Positions 17,230-25,862 of a stretch of DNA of 64,000 nucleotides are shown in pieces. The DNA is from Pseudomonas xionganensis (lineage in GTDB: Bacteria > Pseudomonadota > Gammaproteobacteria > Pseudomonadales > Pseudomonadaceae): assembly GCF_009763245.1 (NCBI RefSeq), contig NZ_WKJZ01000003.1, positions 1-64,000 of the forward strand, in the 5' to 3' direction. Positions within the stretch are counted from its first letter, which is position 1. The number at the start of each line of letters is the position of its first letter. Under the pieces are notes generated by a model. That model searched no databases. It had not been told where the DNA came from and saw nothing but the letters and a program-made list of their open reading frames with translations. Both the position numbers and the translations under genes were made by a program.

Positions 17230-17855
17230 TGCGGCCGCGCCAGACTGTCCACCGGCTCCAGTTCAAGCCCATCCAGCGCCAGCTGACAACGATTAAGCAG
17301 CGCCTGAACCTGCTGCAGATAACGCTCGGCCCAGAGCGCGAAGCCCTGGCCGGCGGCCAGTGCCGGGATGGCGATCAGCAGACCCCAGACCGTGGTATAG
17401 AGCGCCTGCCACAGGCCATCGGCAAGCAGCGCCGGGGTCACCGGGCTGTTCTGCCCAGCGATGCCGGCAAACATCTGCAGCATGCCCAGCACCGTGCCGA
17501 GCAGGCCGAGCATGGGCGCCAGCACACCGATCAGCTGCAACAGACGCAACTGGCTGTTGAGACGCTGACGCTCCTCCAGCAGCCAGCAACCCAGCACCTC
17601 TTCACGTTGCGCGGCCGGCAGGGCACTGTGCTTGAGCAGCAGCGCCAGACCACGGCGCCAGCCCTGCACACGCCCCTGACAGTGCTCACGCGCGCAGGTG
17701 CGACAGGCGCTGACGGCCGCGCGCATGGCCGCCTGACTGACCGGCTGCAAGCCGATAAACAACCAGAAGCGCTGCAGAATCAGCGCCAGGGCCAATAGGG
17801 AGCAGAGTGCCAGGGGCCAGGCCAGCGGCCCCATGGCGTGCCACCAGGGCTGCAT
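17214..17855 (-). CDS. exbB: ExbB/TolQ-type proton channel subunit
   Basis: This 213-residue MotA/TolQ/ExbB proton channel protein has an N-terminal membrane helix (about residues 10-30) and two long C-terminal helices, with the family stretch LIGVLAPMLGLLGTVLGMLQMF and the segment LADGLWQALYTTVWGLLIAIPALAA. The start at 17855 (MQPWWHAMG) lies 1 base past the phuS stop; longer readings run into phuS. It works with ExbD and the TonB encoded upstream. Confidence 0.9.
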   Translation of the reverse strand: MQPWWHAMGPLAWPLALCSLLALALILQRFWLFIGLQPVSQAAMRAAVSACRTCAREHCQGRVQGWRRGLALLLKHSALPAAQREEVLGCWLLEERQRLNSQLRLLQLIGVLAPMLGLLGTVLGMLQMFAGIAGQNSPVTPALLADGLWQALYTTVWGLLIAIPALAAGQGFALWAERYLQQVQALLNRCQLALDGLELEPVDSLARPQWVWS

Positions 17856-17856
17856 C

Positions 17857-18921
17857 TCACAGCTCCCGGGCTGGCGCGGCTTCGGCCAGGGCACGCCAGT
17901 CCTCGCGCTCGGGCACACCCGGCTTGCGCGCGCCAAACAGCTGCAGGATCAGCTCGCCCTGCTCATCGAAGGCCTCCCAGCTGGTGATCACGCCATCCGT
18001 GCTGGGCTTGCGCACCCGCCACAGCTGACGCACGCCGGCGGTCTGCAGGTGCAGGTTGAACTCGGGATCGAGCACGTTGAACCAGCTGTCCAGCCAGCGC
18101 AGGTTGCGCACCGGCCCGGAATGGATCTGGATGCAGTGCCGATTGCCGACAAACACCATTAGTGGCACCTCCCGGGCAGCGGCTCGCTCCAGCAGCCTGG
18201 GCAGCTCCGCCAGTTCCAGAGGCTCGGCCCATTGCCGTCCGGCCAGACGCAGCGCCTGGGTACGGCTGGCACCGTGCTTCTTCAACAAGCCAAAAAAGTG
18301 ATGGGTGTCTTTCAGGCTGGCCCAGCCGGCGCGCAGCGACTCGCCGTCGATGGCCTCGTCGGGTGTAAGCGGCGTGGCCTCGGGCAATGGCTGCAGCTCC
18401 AGCTCCGGCGTCTGCTGGGGGGCGGCAAAACGTTCGAGCAGCCGGACCCAGGCGCCGAGATCACTGCGCTCGGTGAGAAAGACCTTGTGTACCGCGATGC
18501 CCTGACGGTCGAAGATCTGCAGGCTGCGCTGGATGCCCCGGGCGCCCTGCTCCTCGATAGAAAAGACGCTGGCCCAGCCGCCGAGGAACAGGCGCAGGTC
18601 GATATCGGCCGACACCACCAGGCCCATCTGGCCGCTGACGGTGACCTCGCTGTAATGGCCCTTGCGTTCGTGCACACAATGTTCATTGCGGGTCAGCACC
18701 ATCACATAACCCAACTCGCCCAGGGCCGGCAGCAGCGCCGCCCAGTCAGGGCGCAGACGGGTGGCGTCGATGCCCAGGCGGCTGGCGGTCAGCTCCGCCT
18801 CGCTGACGGCCAGGCGCTCGGCAGCATCCCGGGCACGCAGACGCGGCTGCTCCTGGCGCAGCACCTGCCAGGCCAGATACAGATCATTGTTGGGCGCGAC
18901 GGCCAGGGAAGCGGTACTCAT
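17857..18921 (-). CDS. phuS: Cytoplasmic haem-trafficking protein
   Basis: This 354-residue HemS/PhuS-family protein has two related beta-sheet halves. The second half carries the axial haem ligand region KDTHHFFGLLKKHG with H207/H208, matching the His cluster 209/210/212 of P. aeruginosa PhuS. That protein passes haem to haem oxygenase and has been reported to bind DNA near prrF1, so its nearness to prrF here is of interest. The start has AAGGAG 6-7 bases upstream. It follows tonB by 32 bases. Confidence 0.93.
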   Translation of the reverse strand: MSTASLAVAPNNDLYLAWQVLRQEQPRLRARDAAERLAVSEAELTASRLGIDATRLRPDWAALLPALGELGYVMVLTRNEHCVHERKGHYSEVTVSGQMGLVVSADIDLRLFLGGWASVFSIEEQGARGIQRSLQIFDRQGIAVHKVFLTERSDLGAWVRLLERFAAPQQTPELELQPLPEATPLTPDEAIDGESLRAGWASLKDTHHFFGLLKKHGASRTQALRLAGRQWAEPLELAELPRLLERAAAREVPLMVFVGNRHCIQIHSGPVRNLRWLDSWFNVLDPEFNLHLQTAGVRQLWRVRKPSTDGVITSWEAFDEQGELILQLFGARKPGVPEREDWRALAEAAPAREL

Positions 18922-18953
18922 GGGGAACTCCTTGCACGTTTAAGTGAGTGGGC

Positions 18954-19664
18954 TTAGCGGCTCGCCGTCAGGGCGAACTCGATGGGAATCTGCACACGGC
19001 TGGGCACCGCCACGCCGTTATGCTGCTGTGGGTTGAAGCGCCAGGCCGCCACCGCCTCCAGGGCGGCACGGTCCAGGCTGGCGATACCGGAGGAGCGCAA
19101 CACCGCCAGGCCGCGCTGCTGGCCGCGCTTATCCAGGCGTACCTCCAACAGCACAGTGCCCTGCTGATTGCGCCGGCGCGCCTGGGCCGGGTAATGGGGC
19201 GGCTGCGGCGGCCGGCGAAAGCTCGGCTTATGGCTAAGCACCTCGACGGGCTGGGCGGGCGATATCGCCTGGACGGGCGCTGGCTCCGGGTCAGCTGCTG
19301 CCGCCAAGGCCGCTGACGGCACCGGGGCGGCGGAAGGCGGCGCAGCAACCGGCGACGCTGGGGCAGCAGGCGCCGCCACTACAGAAGCCGGCCTGGGCGC
19401 CCGTTCGACCGCCCTCTCCCGAGGCTTGCGCGCCACCACCGAAGCGCTATCGGCCTTGCGCGCAGGCCGGGCCTTGGCCGGTGCCAAGGTTCGCGGCGGG
19501 CTTGCAGGCGGTTCAGCCGGCGCCAGCTGCACCAGCCCGCCCAGACGCAATACCTGTGGCGCCTGTGCCACCTCGCTCGGCGGCACTCCAGGCGCGCCCA
19601 GCAACTGCCAGCCGGCCAGATGCAGCAGCAGCGAGAGCAGGAGGAAGAGGGACAAACGCAGCAT
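18954..19664 (-). CDS. tonB: TonB-family energy transducer of the haem locus
   Basis: This 236-residue protein has an N-terminal membrane anchor that keeps the conserved His (LLLSLLLHLAGWQLL). A Pro/Ala/Arg-rich periplasmic spacer (residues 50-150) precedes the TonB C-terminal domain (YPAQARRRNQQGTVLLEV, then SGIASLDRAALEAVAAWRFNP). It should couple ExbB/ExbD to PhuR. It is the first gene of the minus-strand operon, divergent from phuR, and shares the Fur-box-bearing gap of about 130 bases. Confidence 0.92.
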   Translation of the reverse strand: MLRLSLFLLLSLLLHLAGWQLLGAPGVPPSEVAQAPQVLRLGGLVQLAPAEPPASPPRTLAPAKARPARKADSASVVARKPRERAVERAPRPASVVAAPAAPASPVAAPPSAAPVPSAALAAAADPEPAPVQAISPAQPVEVLSHKPSFRRPPQPPHYPAQARRRNQQGTVLLEVRLDKRGQQRGLAVLRSSGIASLDRAALEAVAAWRFNPQQHNGVAVPSRVQIPIEFALTASR

Positions 19665-19698
19665 GGGACGACCTGATCAAATCGAATTAAATCTATTT

Positions 19699-19717
19699 GA
19701 TAAGCATTTGCATTTGT
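19699..19717. promoter_or_regulatory. Fur-box-like operator between tonB and phuR
   Basis: GATAAGCATTTGCATTTGT matches the 19-base Fur consensus at 13 of 19 positions by my count. It lies in the AT-rich gap between divergent tonB and phuR, where Fe-Fur could repress both. No second site is obvious. Confidence 0.75.
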
Positions 19718-19794
19718 ATGTCAATGTCGTTTAGCTTTGCCCGCCGATGCCAACCCGTGGCCAGAGAAGCCACCGCATGCCCTGGAGTAAAGCC

Positions 19795-22077
19795 ATGCCC
19801 TTGCGTCCCCCCTTCGCCCATCGCCCCCTGCTCGCCCTGCTGTTGCTCAGCCCATCGCTGCTGCTGGCCGCCGAGGCGCCGGTCAGCCAGTTCGACACCG
19901 TGACGGTCACCGCCACCCGTAGCGAGCAAACCCTGGATCAGGTGCCCAACAGCGTATCGGTGACCAGCGAGCGGGATATCGACCAGAAGACCCTAAAGAA
20001 CATCAAGGACCTGGTGCGCCATGAACCCGGGGTCTCGGTCGGTGGCAGCGGCAGCCGCTTCGGCCTGTCCGGCTTCAGCATCCGCGGCATTGGCGGCAAC
20101 CGCGTGCTGACCCAGGTGGACGGTGTCGGGGTAGCCGATGCCTTCAGCTTCGGCCCGTTCCAGAGCGCCCAGCGCAATTACGTCGACCTCGACACCATCC
20201 GCCAGGTGGAAATCATCCGCGGCCCGGCCAGTTCGCTGTACGGCAGCAATGCCATCGGCGGCGCGGTGAGCTTTCTGACCAAGGATGCCCGCGACTACCT
20301 GGATGAGGGCGACGATGCCTACGCGCGCCTGAAGAGCGGTTACGACGGCAGCGACGACAGCTGGCAGCGCAGCGCCACCTTCGCCGCCCGCCTGGGCCAG
20401 GTGGACGGTTTGCTCAACCTGGGCCGGCGCAGCGGCCAGGCCGTGGACAGTTATGGTGGGCGCGGCGGTCAGGGTAGCGGCCGCGAGCAGGCCAACCCGC
20501 TGGACTCTCAGACCGACAACCTGCTGGCCAAGATCGGCTGGGACTATGCCGAGGGCGGCCGCCTGCAACTGGCCTACGAGCGTTACCAGGACGATGTCGA
20601 CAGCCGCCTGCGCAGCGAGGAAGGCGTGCTGAGCAGCACCGCCATCGGCCCGGTGATGCGCAGCAACAGCCTGATCACCGACTCCTGGACGGACGACAGC
20701 ACCGACCGCGAACGTTTTACCCTTAGCCATCAACTGGCCCTGGACAGCCTGCTGGCCGACCGCCTGGACTGGCAACTGAGCCAGCAGAGCACCGAGACCC
20801 GCCAGCGCAGCCTGCAACAGCGTACAGTGTGGACCTCCATGGGCGCCCCGACGCTGCCACCACCACCCGCCGCCACCCTGCGCGAGCGCCAGCGCGACTC
20901 GCGCTACGAGGAAGACCTGTGGGCCTTCAACCTGGCCCTGGGCAAGGACCTGCAGCTGGGCGACTGGCAGCATGAACTGATCTACGGACTGGACCTCAAG
21001 CGCAGCAAGAGCCGCAACCTGCGCCTGGGCAGCGAGGTCAACCGCATCACGGGTGCGCCCTTCGTCAACCCGGAGAACTTCCCCCTGAGCGACTTCCCCG
21101 ACCCCACCAGCCTGCACAGCGCCCTGTTCGTGCAGGACAGCATCAGCATCGGGCGCTGGACCCTGCTGCCGGGCCTGCGCTATGACCACTACTCGATCAA
21201 GCCCAAGGCCACCGCCGAGTACCTCAATGCCAACCGCACCGAGCCCAACCCGCCCAGCTTCAGCGACAGCGCCTGGTCGCCGAAATTCGGCCTGACCTAC
21301 CAGCTGGACAGCGCCCACAGCCTGTTCGGCCAGTACGCTGCCGGCTTTCGCGCCCCCGAAGCGGTGGATATCTTCGGTGAATTCAGCAACCCGGCCCATG
21401 GCTACCAGACCATCGCCAATACCAGCCTCAAGCCGGAAACCAGCCACAGCCTGGAAGCCGGCCTGCGCGGCCAGTACGCCCTGGGCAGCCTGAGCGCCAG
21501 CCTGTTCTACAACCGCTACAAGGACTTTATCGAACAGGCCACGGTGGCCACCGCGCCGCTGCTGACCTTCCAGAGCGTGAATCTGGATCGCGTCGATATC
21601 CGTGGCGCCGAATTCAAGGGTGAGCTGTATCTGGATCGACTGGGCCTGCCCGGCGGTACCTACGCCCTGGCCGGCCTCGCCTACGCCCATGGCCAGGACA
21701 AGGGCAAGAACCAGCCGCTGAACAGCATCGACCCGCTCAAGGGCGTGTTCGGCCTCGGCTACCGCGAGCCCAGCGGCCGTTTTGGTGGCGAACTGAACTG
21801 GACCCTGGTGGCCGCCAAGGAACGCATCGACCGCAGCGAAGCGGCCAGCTCACGGATTGGCGAGCAGTTCCGCAGCCCCGGCTATGGCGTGCTCGACCTC
21901 AATGCCTGGTGGCAGCTCAACGAACAGTTCTCGATCAATGGCGGCCTGTACAACCTGACCGACAAGCAGTACTGGCAGTGGGGCGATGTCCGCGGCCGCG
22001 CCAGCGACGACGCCGGCATCGGCCGCTATAGCCAGCCGGGCCGGCATATGGCGGTCAATCTGATCTGGGAAATCTGA
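19795..22077 (+). CDS. phuR: TonB-dependent haem/haemoglobin receptor
   Basis: This 760-residue outer-membrane receptor has a signal peptide (about residues 1-26). The TonB box region is FDTVTVTATRSEQ and the plug domain follows (DLVRHEPGVSV, GFSIRGIGGNRVLTQVDGV, VEIIRGPASSLYGSNAIGGAVSF). The 22-strand barrel contains the haem-receptor FRAPEAVDIFGEF box, with its downstream region rich in NPA-like residues. The final residue pair is EI rather than an aromatic ending. The start at 19795 has GGAG 9 bases upstream; earlier in-frame ATGs do not. It feeds PhuT-PhuUV. Confidence 0.95.
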   Translation: MPLRPPFAHRPLLALLLLSPSLLLAAEAPVSQFDTVTVTATRSEQTLDQVPNSVSVTSERDIDQKTLKNIKDLVRHEPGVSVGGSGSRFGLSGFSIRGIGGNRVLTQVDGVGVADAFSFGPFQSAQRNYVDLDTIRQVEIIRGPASSLYGSNAIGGAVSFLTKDARDYLDEGDDAYARLKSGYDGSDDSWQRSATFAARLGQVDGLLNLGRRSGQAVDSYGGRGGQGSGREQANPLDSQTDNLLAKIGWDYAEGGRLQLAYERYQDDVDSRLRSEEGVLSSTAIGPVMRSNSLITDSWTDDSTDRERFTLSHQLALDSLLADRLDWQLSQQSTETRQRSLQQRTVWTSMGAPTLPPPPAATLRERQRDSRYEEDLWAFNLALGKDLQLGDWQHELIYGLDLKRSKSRNLRLGSEVNRITGAPFVNPENFPLSDFPDPTSLHSALFVQDSISIGRWTLLPGLRYDHYSIKPKATAEYLNANRTEPNPPSFSDSAWSPKFGLTYQLDSAHSLFGQYAAGFRAPEAVDIFGEFSNPAHGYQTIANTSLKPETSHSLEAGLRGQYALGSLSASLFYNRYKDFIEQATVATAPLLTFQSVNLDRVDIRGAEFKGELYLDRLGLPGGTYALAGLAYAHGQDKGKNQPLNSIDPLKGVFGLGYREPSGRFGGELNWTLVAAKERIDRSEAASSRIGEQFRSPGYGVLDLNAWWQLNEQFSINGGLYNLTDKQYWQWGDVRGRASDDAGIGRYSQPGRHMAVNLIWEI

Positions 22078-22092
22078 TCAGTCAGCGGCCAA

Positions 22093-22232
22093 CAGGCCGT
22101 TGAAAAACGTAGGCGAGGCAGCCAGTGCAAGGCAAAAACAGGCGAAAAAGCGGAGTTTACGAGTTGTAAATGAGCATTTTGAGCCTGTTTTTAACGCAGC
22201 AATGGCAACGCAGGTAGTTTTTCAACAGCCTG
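22093..22232. repeat. MITE-like palindromic element
   Basis: The 140-base element is bounded by 16-base inverted ends (CAGGCCGTTGAAAAAC at 22093-22108, GTTTTTCAACAGCCTG at 22217-22232) with one mismatch. Inside is a second nested inverted repeat (AAAAACAGGC / GCCTGTTTTT). A 65-base internal part (22149-22213) is clearly related to 48286-48350. It lies between phuR and the Rieske gene, fills most of that 247-base gap and has no coding capacity. Confidence 0.8.
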
Positions 22233-22324
22233 CTAACCCTGTTCCACTTGGCGCAAGGACGCGCCCTGCTCTTTCACTTCCGCGCCGGGCCGGCATAATG
22301 CTCGCCCGTCGTGGAGGTTCCCCA

Positions 22325-22648
22325 ATGCTGCGTTTATGTGCACCGGATGAGCTGGCCGAAGGCCAGAGCCGGGGCTTCGAGATAGCCGGCCAGAAGCTGC
22401 TGGCCGTGCGCAAGGATGGCCAGTGCCATGTCTATCGCAACAGCTGCCCGCACCGCGGCATTCCTCTGGAATGGCTGCCCGACCAGTTTCTCGATGCCAG
22501 TGCCAGCCTGATCCAGTGCGCCACCCATGGCGCGCTGTTTCTGATCGACTCCGGCGAATGCGTGGCCGGCCCCTGTGCCGGACAGTCCCTGAGCCGGGTC
22601 GACTGCCATGAGGATGCGGCGGGCCTGTGGCTTGATCTACCCACCTGA
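22325..22648 (+). CDS. Small Rieske [2Fe-2S] protein
   Basis: This 107-residue protein is a free-standing Rieske ferredoxin-like domain. Cluster ligands are C41-x-H43 (NSCPHRG) and C65-x2-H68 (CATHGALF), complete for a 2Fe-2S centre. There is no signal peptide or membrane anchor, so it is cytoplasmic. GGAGG lies 7-8 bases before the ATG; a longer upstream reading runs through the repeat element and is unlikely. The redox partner is unknown. It is followed by a methyltransferase on the same strand. Confidence 0.85.
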   Translation: MLRLCAPDELAEGQSRGFEIAGQKLLAVRKDGQCHVYRNSCPHRGIPLEWLPDQFLDASASLIQCATHGALFLIDSGECVAGPCAGQSLSRVDCHEDAAGLWLDLPT

Positions 22649-22699
22649 CGCCCGCCGGGCACAGCGGCTATAGTCCAGAAAAAACAGGCAGGGCCGCCC

Positions 22700-23422
22700 A
22701 TGCACAGTATCGAACGGATCTACCCCAAGCACCTCGACCCCGGCAGTGCCGACGATCAGGCCAGTCTGCGCATCCACCTGCAGCGCTACCAGTTCGCCGC
22801 CGAGCACCTGAGCGGCCAGCGCGTACTGGATATGGCCTGCGGCTGTGGTTATGGCACCGCCCTGCTGGCCGAACGCAACCCGGACAAGCAGGTGCTCGGG
22901 GTGGATATCGATCCGGACGCCATTGCCTATGCCCGCCAGCATTACCAGCTGGACAACCTGCGCTACGAATGTGCCGATGCCGAGCAGTTCGCTTGCACTC
23001 AGGGCTTCGACTGCATCGTCAGCCTGGAAACCATCGAACACCTGCCAAGGCCGCACATGCTGCTGGCCAACTACGGGCGCCTGCTGGCCGAAGGCGGCCA
23101 GGTGATCGCCTCGGTGCCCATCACCCCGACCCTGGACGGCAACCCCCACCACCTGCACGACTTCAGCAAGCGCAGCTTCTTCGCCCTGTTCCGTCAGCAG
23201 GGCCTTGAGGCCCGGCAGCAGCTGGAGCAGGTGCAGCCCTGGCAGTTCAAGGGCCTGTTCAGCCGGCGCACCGACCAGCACAAGCTCAACCGCTCCGATG
23301 GCGTCGGCAATGCGGTGCTGCTGTATTACCGGCGTCACCCGCTGTATCTGCTGCGCCGGCTGTATTCGATGCTGCGCTATGGGTTCAGCAACCGCTACCT
23401 GACCTGCGTGTTTAGCCGCTGA
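22700..23422 (+). CDS. Class I SAM-dependent methyltransferase
   Basis: This 240-residue protein has motif I VLDMACGCGYGTALL (about residue 42), the acidic motif II GVDIDPDAIAYAR and a motif-IV-like stretch CIVSLETIEHLPRPHMLLANYGRLLAEGG, typical of Methyltransf_11/23 enzymes. The C-terminal 60 residues are basic (LLRRLYSMLRYGFSNRY), which might contact membrane or nucleic acid. The substrate is unknown. Confidence 0.82.
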   Translation: MHSIERIYPKHLDPGSADDQASLRIHLQRYQFAAEHLSGQRVLDMACGCGYGTALLAERNPDKQVLGVDIDPDAIAYARQHYQLDNLRYECADAEQFACTQGFDCIVSLETIEHLPRPHMLLANYGRLLAEGGQVIASVPITPTLDGNPHHLHDFSKRSFFALFRQQGLEARQQLEQVQPWQFKGLFSRRTDQHKLNRSDGVGNAVLLYYRRHPLYLLRRLYSMLRYGFSNRYLTCVFSR

Positions 23423-23432
23423 CCTTCCCTCT

Positions 23433-23490
23433 GTAGCCCGGATGTAATCCGGGAATACCCGTACAGCGTCCCGGATTGCATCCGGGCTAC
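23433..23490. repeat. REP-like inverted repeat pair
   Basis: GTAGCCCGGATGTAATCCGG and its inverted counterpart ending GGATTGCATCCGGGCTAC face each other, forming a long hairpin between the convergent methyltransferase and desB genes. This is a common Pseudomonas dispersed repeat and may act as a bidirectional transcript end. Confidence 0.8.
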
Positions 23491-23499
23491 GCAATGCTC

Positions 23500-24594
23500 T
23501 TAGGCGCTGGCTGGCAGGTGCTCTGCTGGTGGTCGGCGGTAGATCCAGATGCGTTTGAGCACCGTGGCGAACTGGCGCCACAGGCTGCCGCTGTTGTAAT
23601 GCTGGCCATAGCGTTCGGCAATCTCGCGCACCTCCACGGCCAGGGCGGCATAGCGCCGCGCCGGCAGATCGGGGAACAGGTGGTGTTCGATCTGGTGACT
23701 CAGGTTGCCGGTGAGGATATGAAACAGCGGCCCGCCATTTAGGTTGCTGGAGCCACGCAGCTGGCGCAGGTACCAGTGCCCGCGACTCTCGCCCACCACC
23801 GACTCCTTGCTAAACACCGCAGCCTGCTCGGTAAAGTGACCGCAGAAAATCACGGTAAAGGTCCACAGGTTGCGCAGCAGATTGGCCAGCACATTGCCGG
23901 CCAGCACCGCCAGGGCATTGGCCCCAATCAACAACGCCAGCAGGGGGAAAAACAGGTAATCCTTGCTCCACTGACGCAACAGCTTGGCGTTGAACTGCTT
24001 GATCAGCGGGCGCACCTCGGCCTTGCTCAGCTTGCCCTTGTAGACCTTGTCCAGACGCAGATGCTGGATCGCCACCGAGTACTGGAACAGCACGGCCTGG
24101 AGCGTCACCCACAGCGGCTGCCAGCGGTAGAAGGGCTTCCAGCGCTGCTCGGGAAACAGGCGCACCACGCCATAACCCACGTCATCGTCCATGCCCAGCA
24201 CATTGGTCCAGGTGTGGTGCACATGGTTGTGGGTATGCCGCCAGAAATCACTGGGCCCGGCGATATCCCACTCGTAGCTGCGCCCGGCAAACTCGGGATC
24301 GTTCATCCAGTCGTACTGGCCGTGGATGACGTTATGCCCCAGCTCCATGTTCTCCAGAATCTTGCCCAGGCCCAGCAACAGGCTGCCGAGCAGCCAGGTG
24401 GGCGGGAACCAGCCGAACATCAGCAGGCCCCGGCCACTCCAGCAGCAGAAACGCACCGCCGTGCGGATACGACGGATATAGCGCGCATCGGCCTCGCCCA
24501 GGTCGGCCAGGGTGCGCTGGCGCAGGGCGTCCAGTTCAGCACCGAAGGCATCCAGTTCGGCGGGGCTCAGTTGACGATCTTGGCGATGGTTCAT
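23500..24594 (-). CDS. desB: Acyl-CoA delta-9 desaturase
   Basis: This 364-residue membrane desaturase has the three histidine boxes: HNVIH at 87-91, HNHVHH at 122-127 and HQIEHH near 303. Hydrophobic pairs at about 55-80 and 210-245 place the diiron site at the cytoplasmic face. It would introduce a double bond into acyl-CoA chains for membrane fluidity. The ATG at 24594 overlaps the stop of the reductase gene by 4 bases (ATGA), so electron donor and desaturase are coupled. The pair is controlled by divergent desT, as known for desB in P. aeruginosa. Confidence 0.92.
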   Translation of the reverse strand: MNHRQDRQLSPAELDAFGAELDALRQRTLADLGEADARYIRRIRTAVRFCCWSGRGLLMFGWFPPTWLLGSLLLGLGKILENMELGHNVIHGQYDWMNDPEFAGRSYEWDIAGPSDFWRHTHNHVHHTWTNVLGMDDDVGYGVVRLFPEQRWKPFYRWQPLWVTLQAVLFQYSVAIQHLRLDKVYKGKLSKAEVRPLIKQFNAKLLRQWSKDYLFFPLLALLIGANALAVLAGNVLANLLRNLWTFTVIFCGHFTEQAAVFSKESVVGESRGHWYLRQLRGSSNLNGGPLFHILTGNLSHQIEHHLFPDLPARRYAALAVEVREIAERYGQHYNSGSLWRQFATVLKRIWIYRRPPAEHLPASA

Positions 24595-25706
24595 AGCTCG
24601 ATCTCCACATCCCCTTCCGGGGCGCTGATACAAAGACGGATGGCCTGGCCCGGCTCGGCCAGCCGGGCGCCGCTGCGCATATCGCGCACCACGCCACTCA
24701 CCAGGGTGCAGGTGCAGCTGGCGCAGATGCCCTGACGACAACCATGGGCTGGCCGCAGGCCATGGGCTTCGGCCTGCTCCAGCAGGCTGGCCTGGTTATG
24801 TGCGCTAAGCACCTGGCGGCTGCGAGCCAGGCTCAGCTGCACCTCGCGGCGCTCGCTGCCGACGCTCAGGGGTGGCGGGGTAAAAGCCTCCACCTGCAGC
24901 TCGGCCTGACTGCCTGTGCCCTGCCACCAGTGCTGCACCGCAGCGACGAAAGACGCCGGACCACAGCTCAGCACCGCACGCTGGGCCACATCGCCAATGC
25001 CCTGTAGATGCTCGGCGGTAAAACGGCCCTGCAACTCGGCGGATGGCGTCTCGGCACCGGTCAGGGCCCAGCGCACCTGAAAGTTGCTGTATTGCGCCTG
25101 CAACGCCTGCAGTTCGTCGGCAAAAGCTCGCTGGCCCTGCTCGCGCACGTAATGCAGCAGCGTAACCGGGGCGGCAAAGCCCTGGGCCAGGGCGCTGCGC
25201 AGCAGCCCCAGCAGCGGCGTGATGCCGCTACCGGCGGCCAGCAATAGCACCCCCGGGGCCTGCTGCGGCCAGTGCAGCTCACCCTGCACCGTGCCCAGCT
25301 CCAGCACCTCGCCTACCGCCAGACACTCCAGCAGATAGGGCGAAACCCGGCCGCCGGCCTGGCGCTTGATGGCGATCTGCAAGCGGCCATCCGCGCCGAC
25401 GCGGGTCAGGCTGTAGCTGCGACTCAGGCGCACTCCATCGCGCTCGATATACAGCTGCACATGCTGGCCCGGCTGGGCGCCGCGCCAGTTGCCGTTAGGC
25501 TGCAGGGTCAGGGCCAGCATGTCCTCGGCCACCCACTCACGGGCGCAGACCCGGGCCAGCACCCGGTTCAGACGCAGAGCCGGGTGCAACAGGCGCAGCC
25601 AGGCATCCACATCGCTTTCGCGCAGCCAGCCCCGGGCCACCAGATAGCGCAGAGGTCGCAGCAACAGGGCACAGGCCGGCAACAGCGCAGTCGGTAAAAG
25701 GTTCAT
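24591..25706 (-). CDS. Flavodoxin/ferredoxin-type reductase, electron donor to DesB
   Basis: This 371-residue oxidoreductase combines an FAD domain (RSYSLTRVG), an NAD(P) domain (LLAAGSGITPLLGLL, then LSCGPASFV) and a C-terminal plant-type [2Fe-2S] domain with ligands in CRQGICASC plus a distal Cys in LCISAPEG. It should pass electrons from NAD(P)H to the diiron desaturase encoded by the overlapping downstream gene. Its position matches the redox partner of DesB in P. aeruginosa. Transcription starts in the gap that contains two DesT-like operators. Confidence 0.92.
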   Translation of the reverse strand: MNLLPTALLPACALLLRPLRYLVARGWLRESDVDAWLRLLHPALRLNRVLARVCAREWVAEDMLALTLQPNGNWRGAQPGQHVQLYIERDGVRLSRSYSLTRVGADGRLQIAIKRQAGGRVSPYLLECLAVGEVLELGTVQGELHWPQQAPGVLLLAAGSGITPLLGLLRSALAQGFAAPVTLLHYVREQGQRAFADELQALQAQYSNFQVRWALTGAETPSAELQGRFTAEHLQGIGDVAQRAVLSCGPASFVAAVQHWWQGTGSQAELQVEAFTPPPLSVGSERREVQLSLARSRQVLSAHNQASLLEQAEAHGLRPAHGCRQGICASCTCTLVSGVVRDMRSGARLAEPGQAIRLCISAPEGDVEIEL

Positions 25707-25718
25707 GGCTCAACTCTC

Positions 25719-25736
25719 AGTGAACAACCGTACACT
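25719..25736. promoter_or_regulatory. Probable DesT operator 1
   Basis: AGTGAAC-AACC-GTACACT is an 18-base palindrome with one mismatch between its 7-base arms, 13 bases upstream of the reductase start codon. It resembles operator 2. Confidence 0.7.
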
Positions 25737-25759
25737 AGACTGGCAGAGCCATACATCTC

Positions 25760-25777
25760 AGTCAACACTTGTTCACT
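25760..25777. promoter_or_regulatory. Probable DesT operator 2
   Basis: AGTCAAC-ACTT-GTTCACT is an 18-base palindrome with one mismatch. On the minus strand it contains a -35-like TTGACT, so binding would block the reductase-desB promoter. Its centre is 41 bases from that of operator 1, close to four helical turns. Confidence 0.75.
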
Positions 25778-25862
25778 CAAAAGCCAATACGCCCCGGTTC
25801 GACGCAGGCGCCGCCCATTTGCTAGAGTGCGGCGCTGATTGAGCCATGCAGAGCCAGGACGC

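Noticed and set aside
19993..21690. A 565-codon open frame opposite phuR
   Set aside because: It lies on the antisense strand of an intact receptor, with composition of a shadow frame (Ala/Gly/Gln-rich) and no ribosome site.
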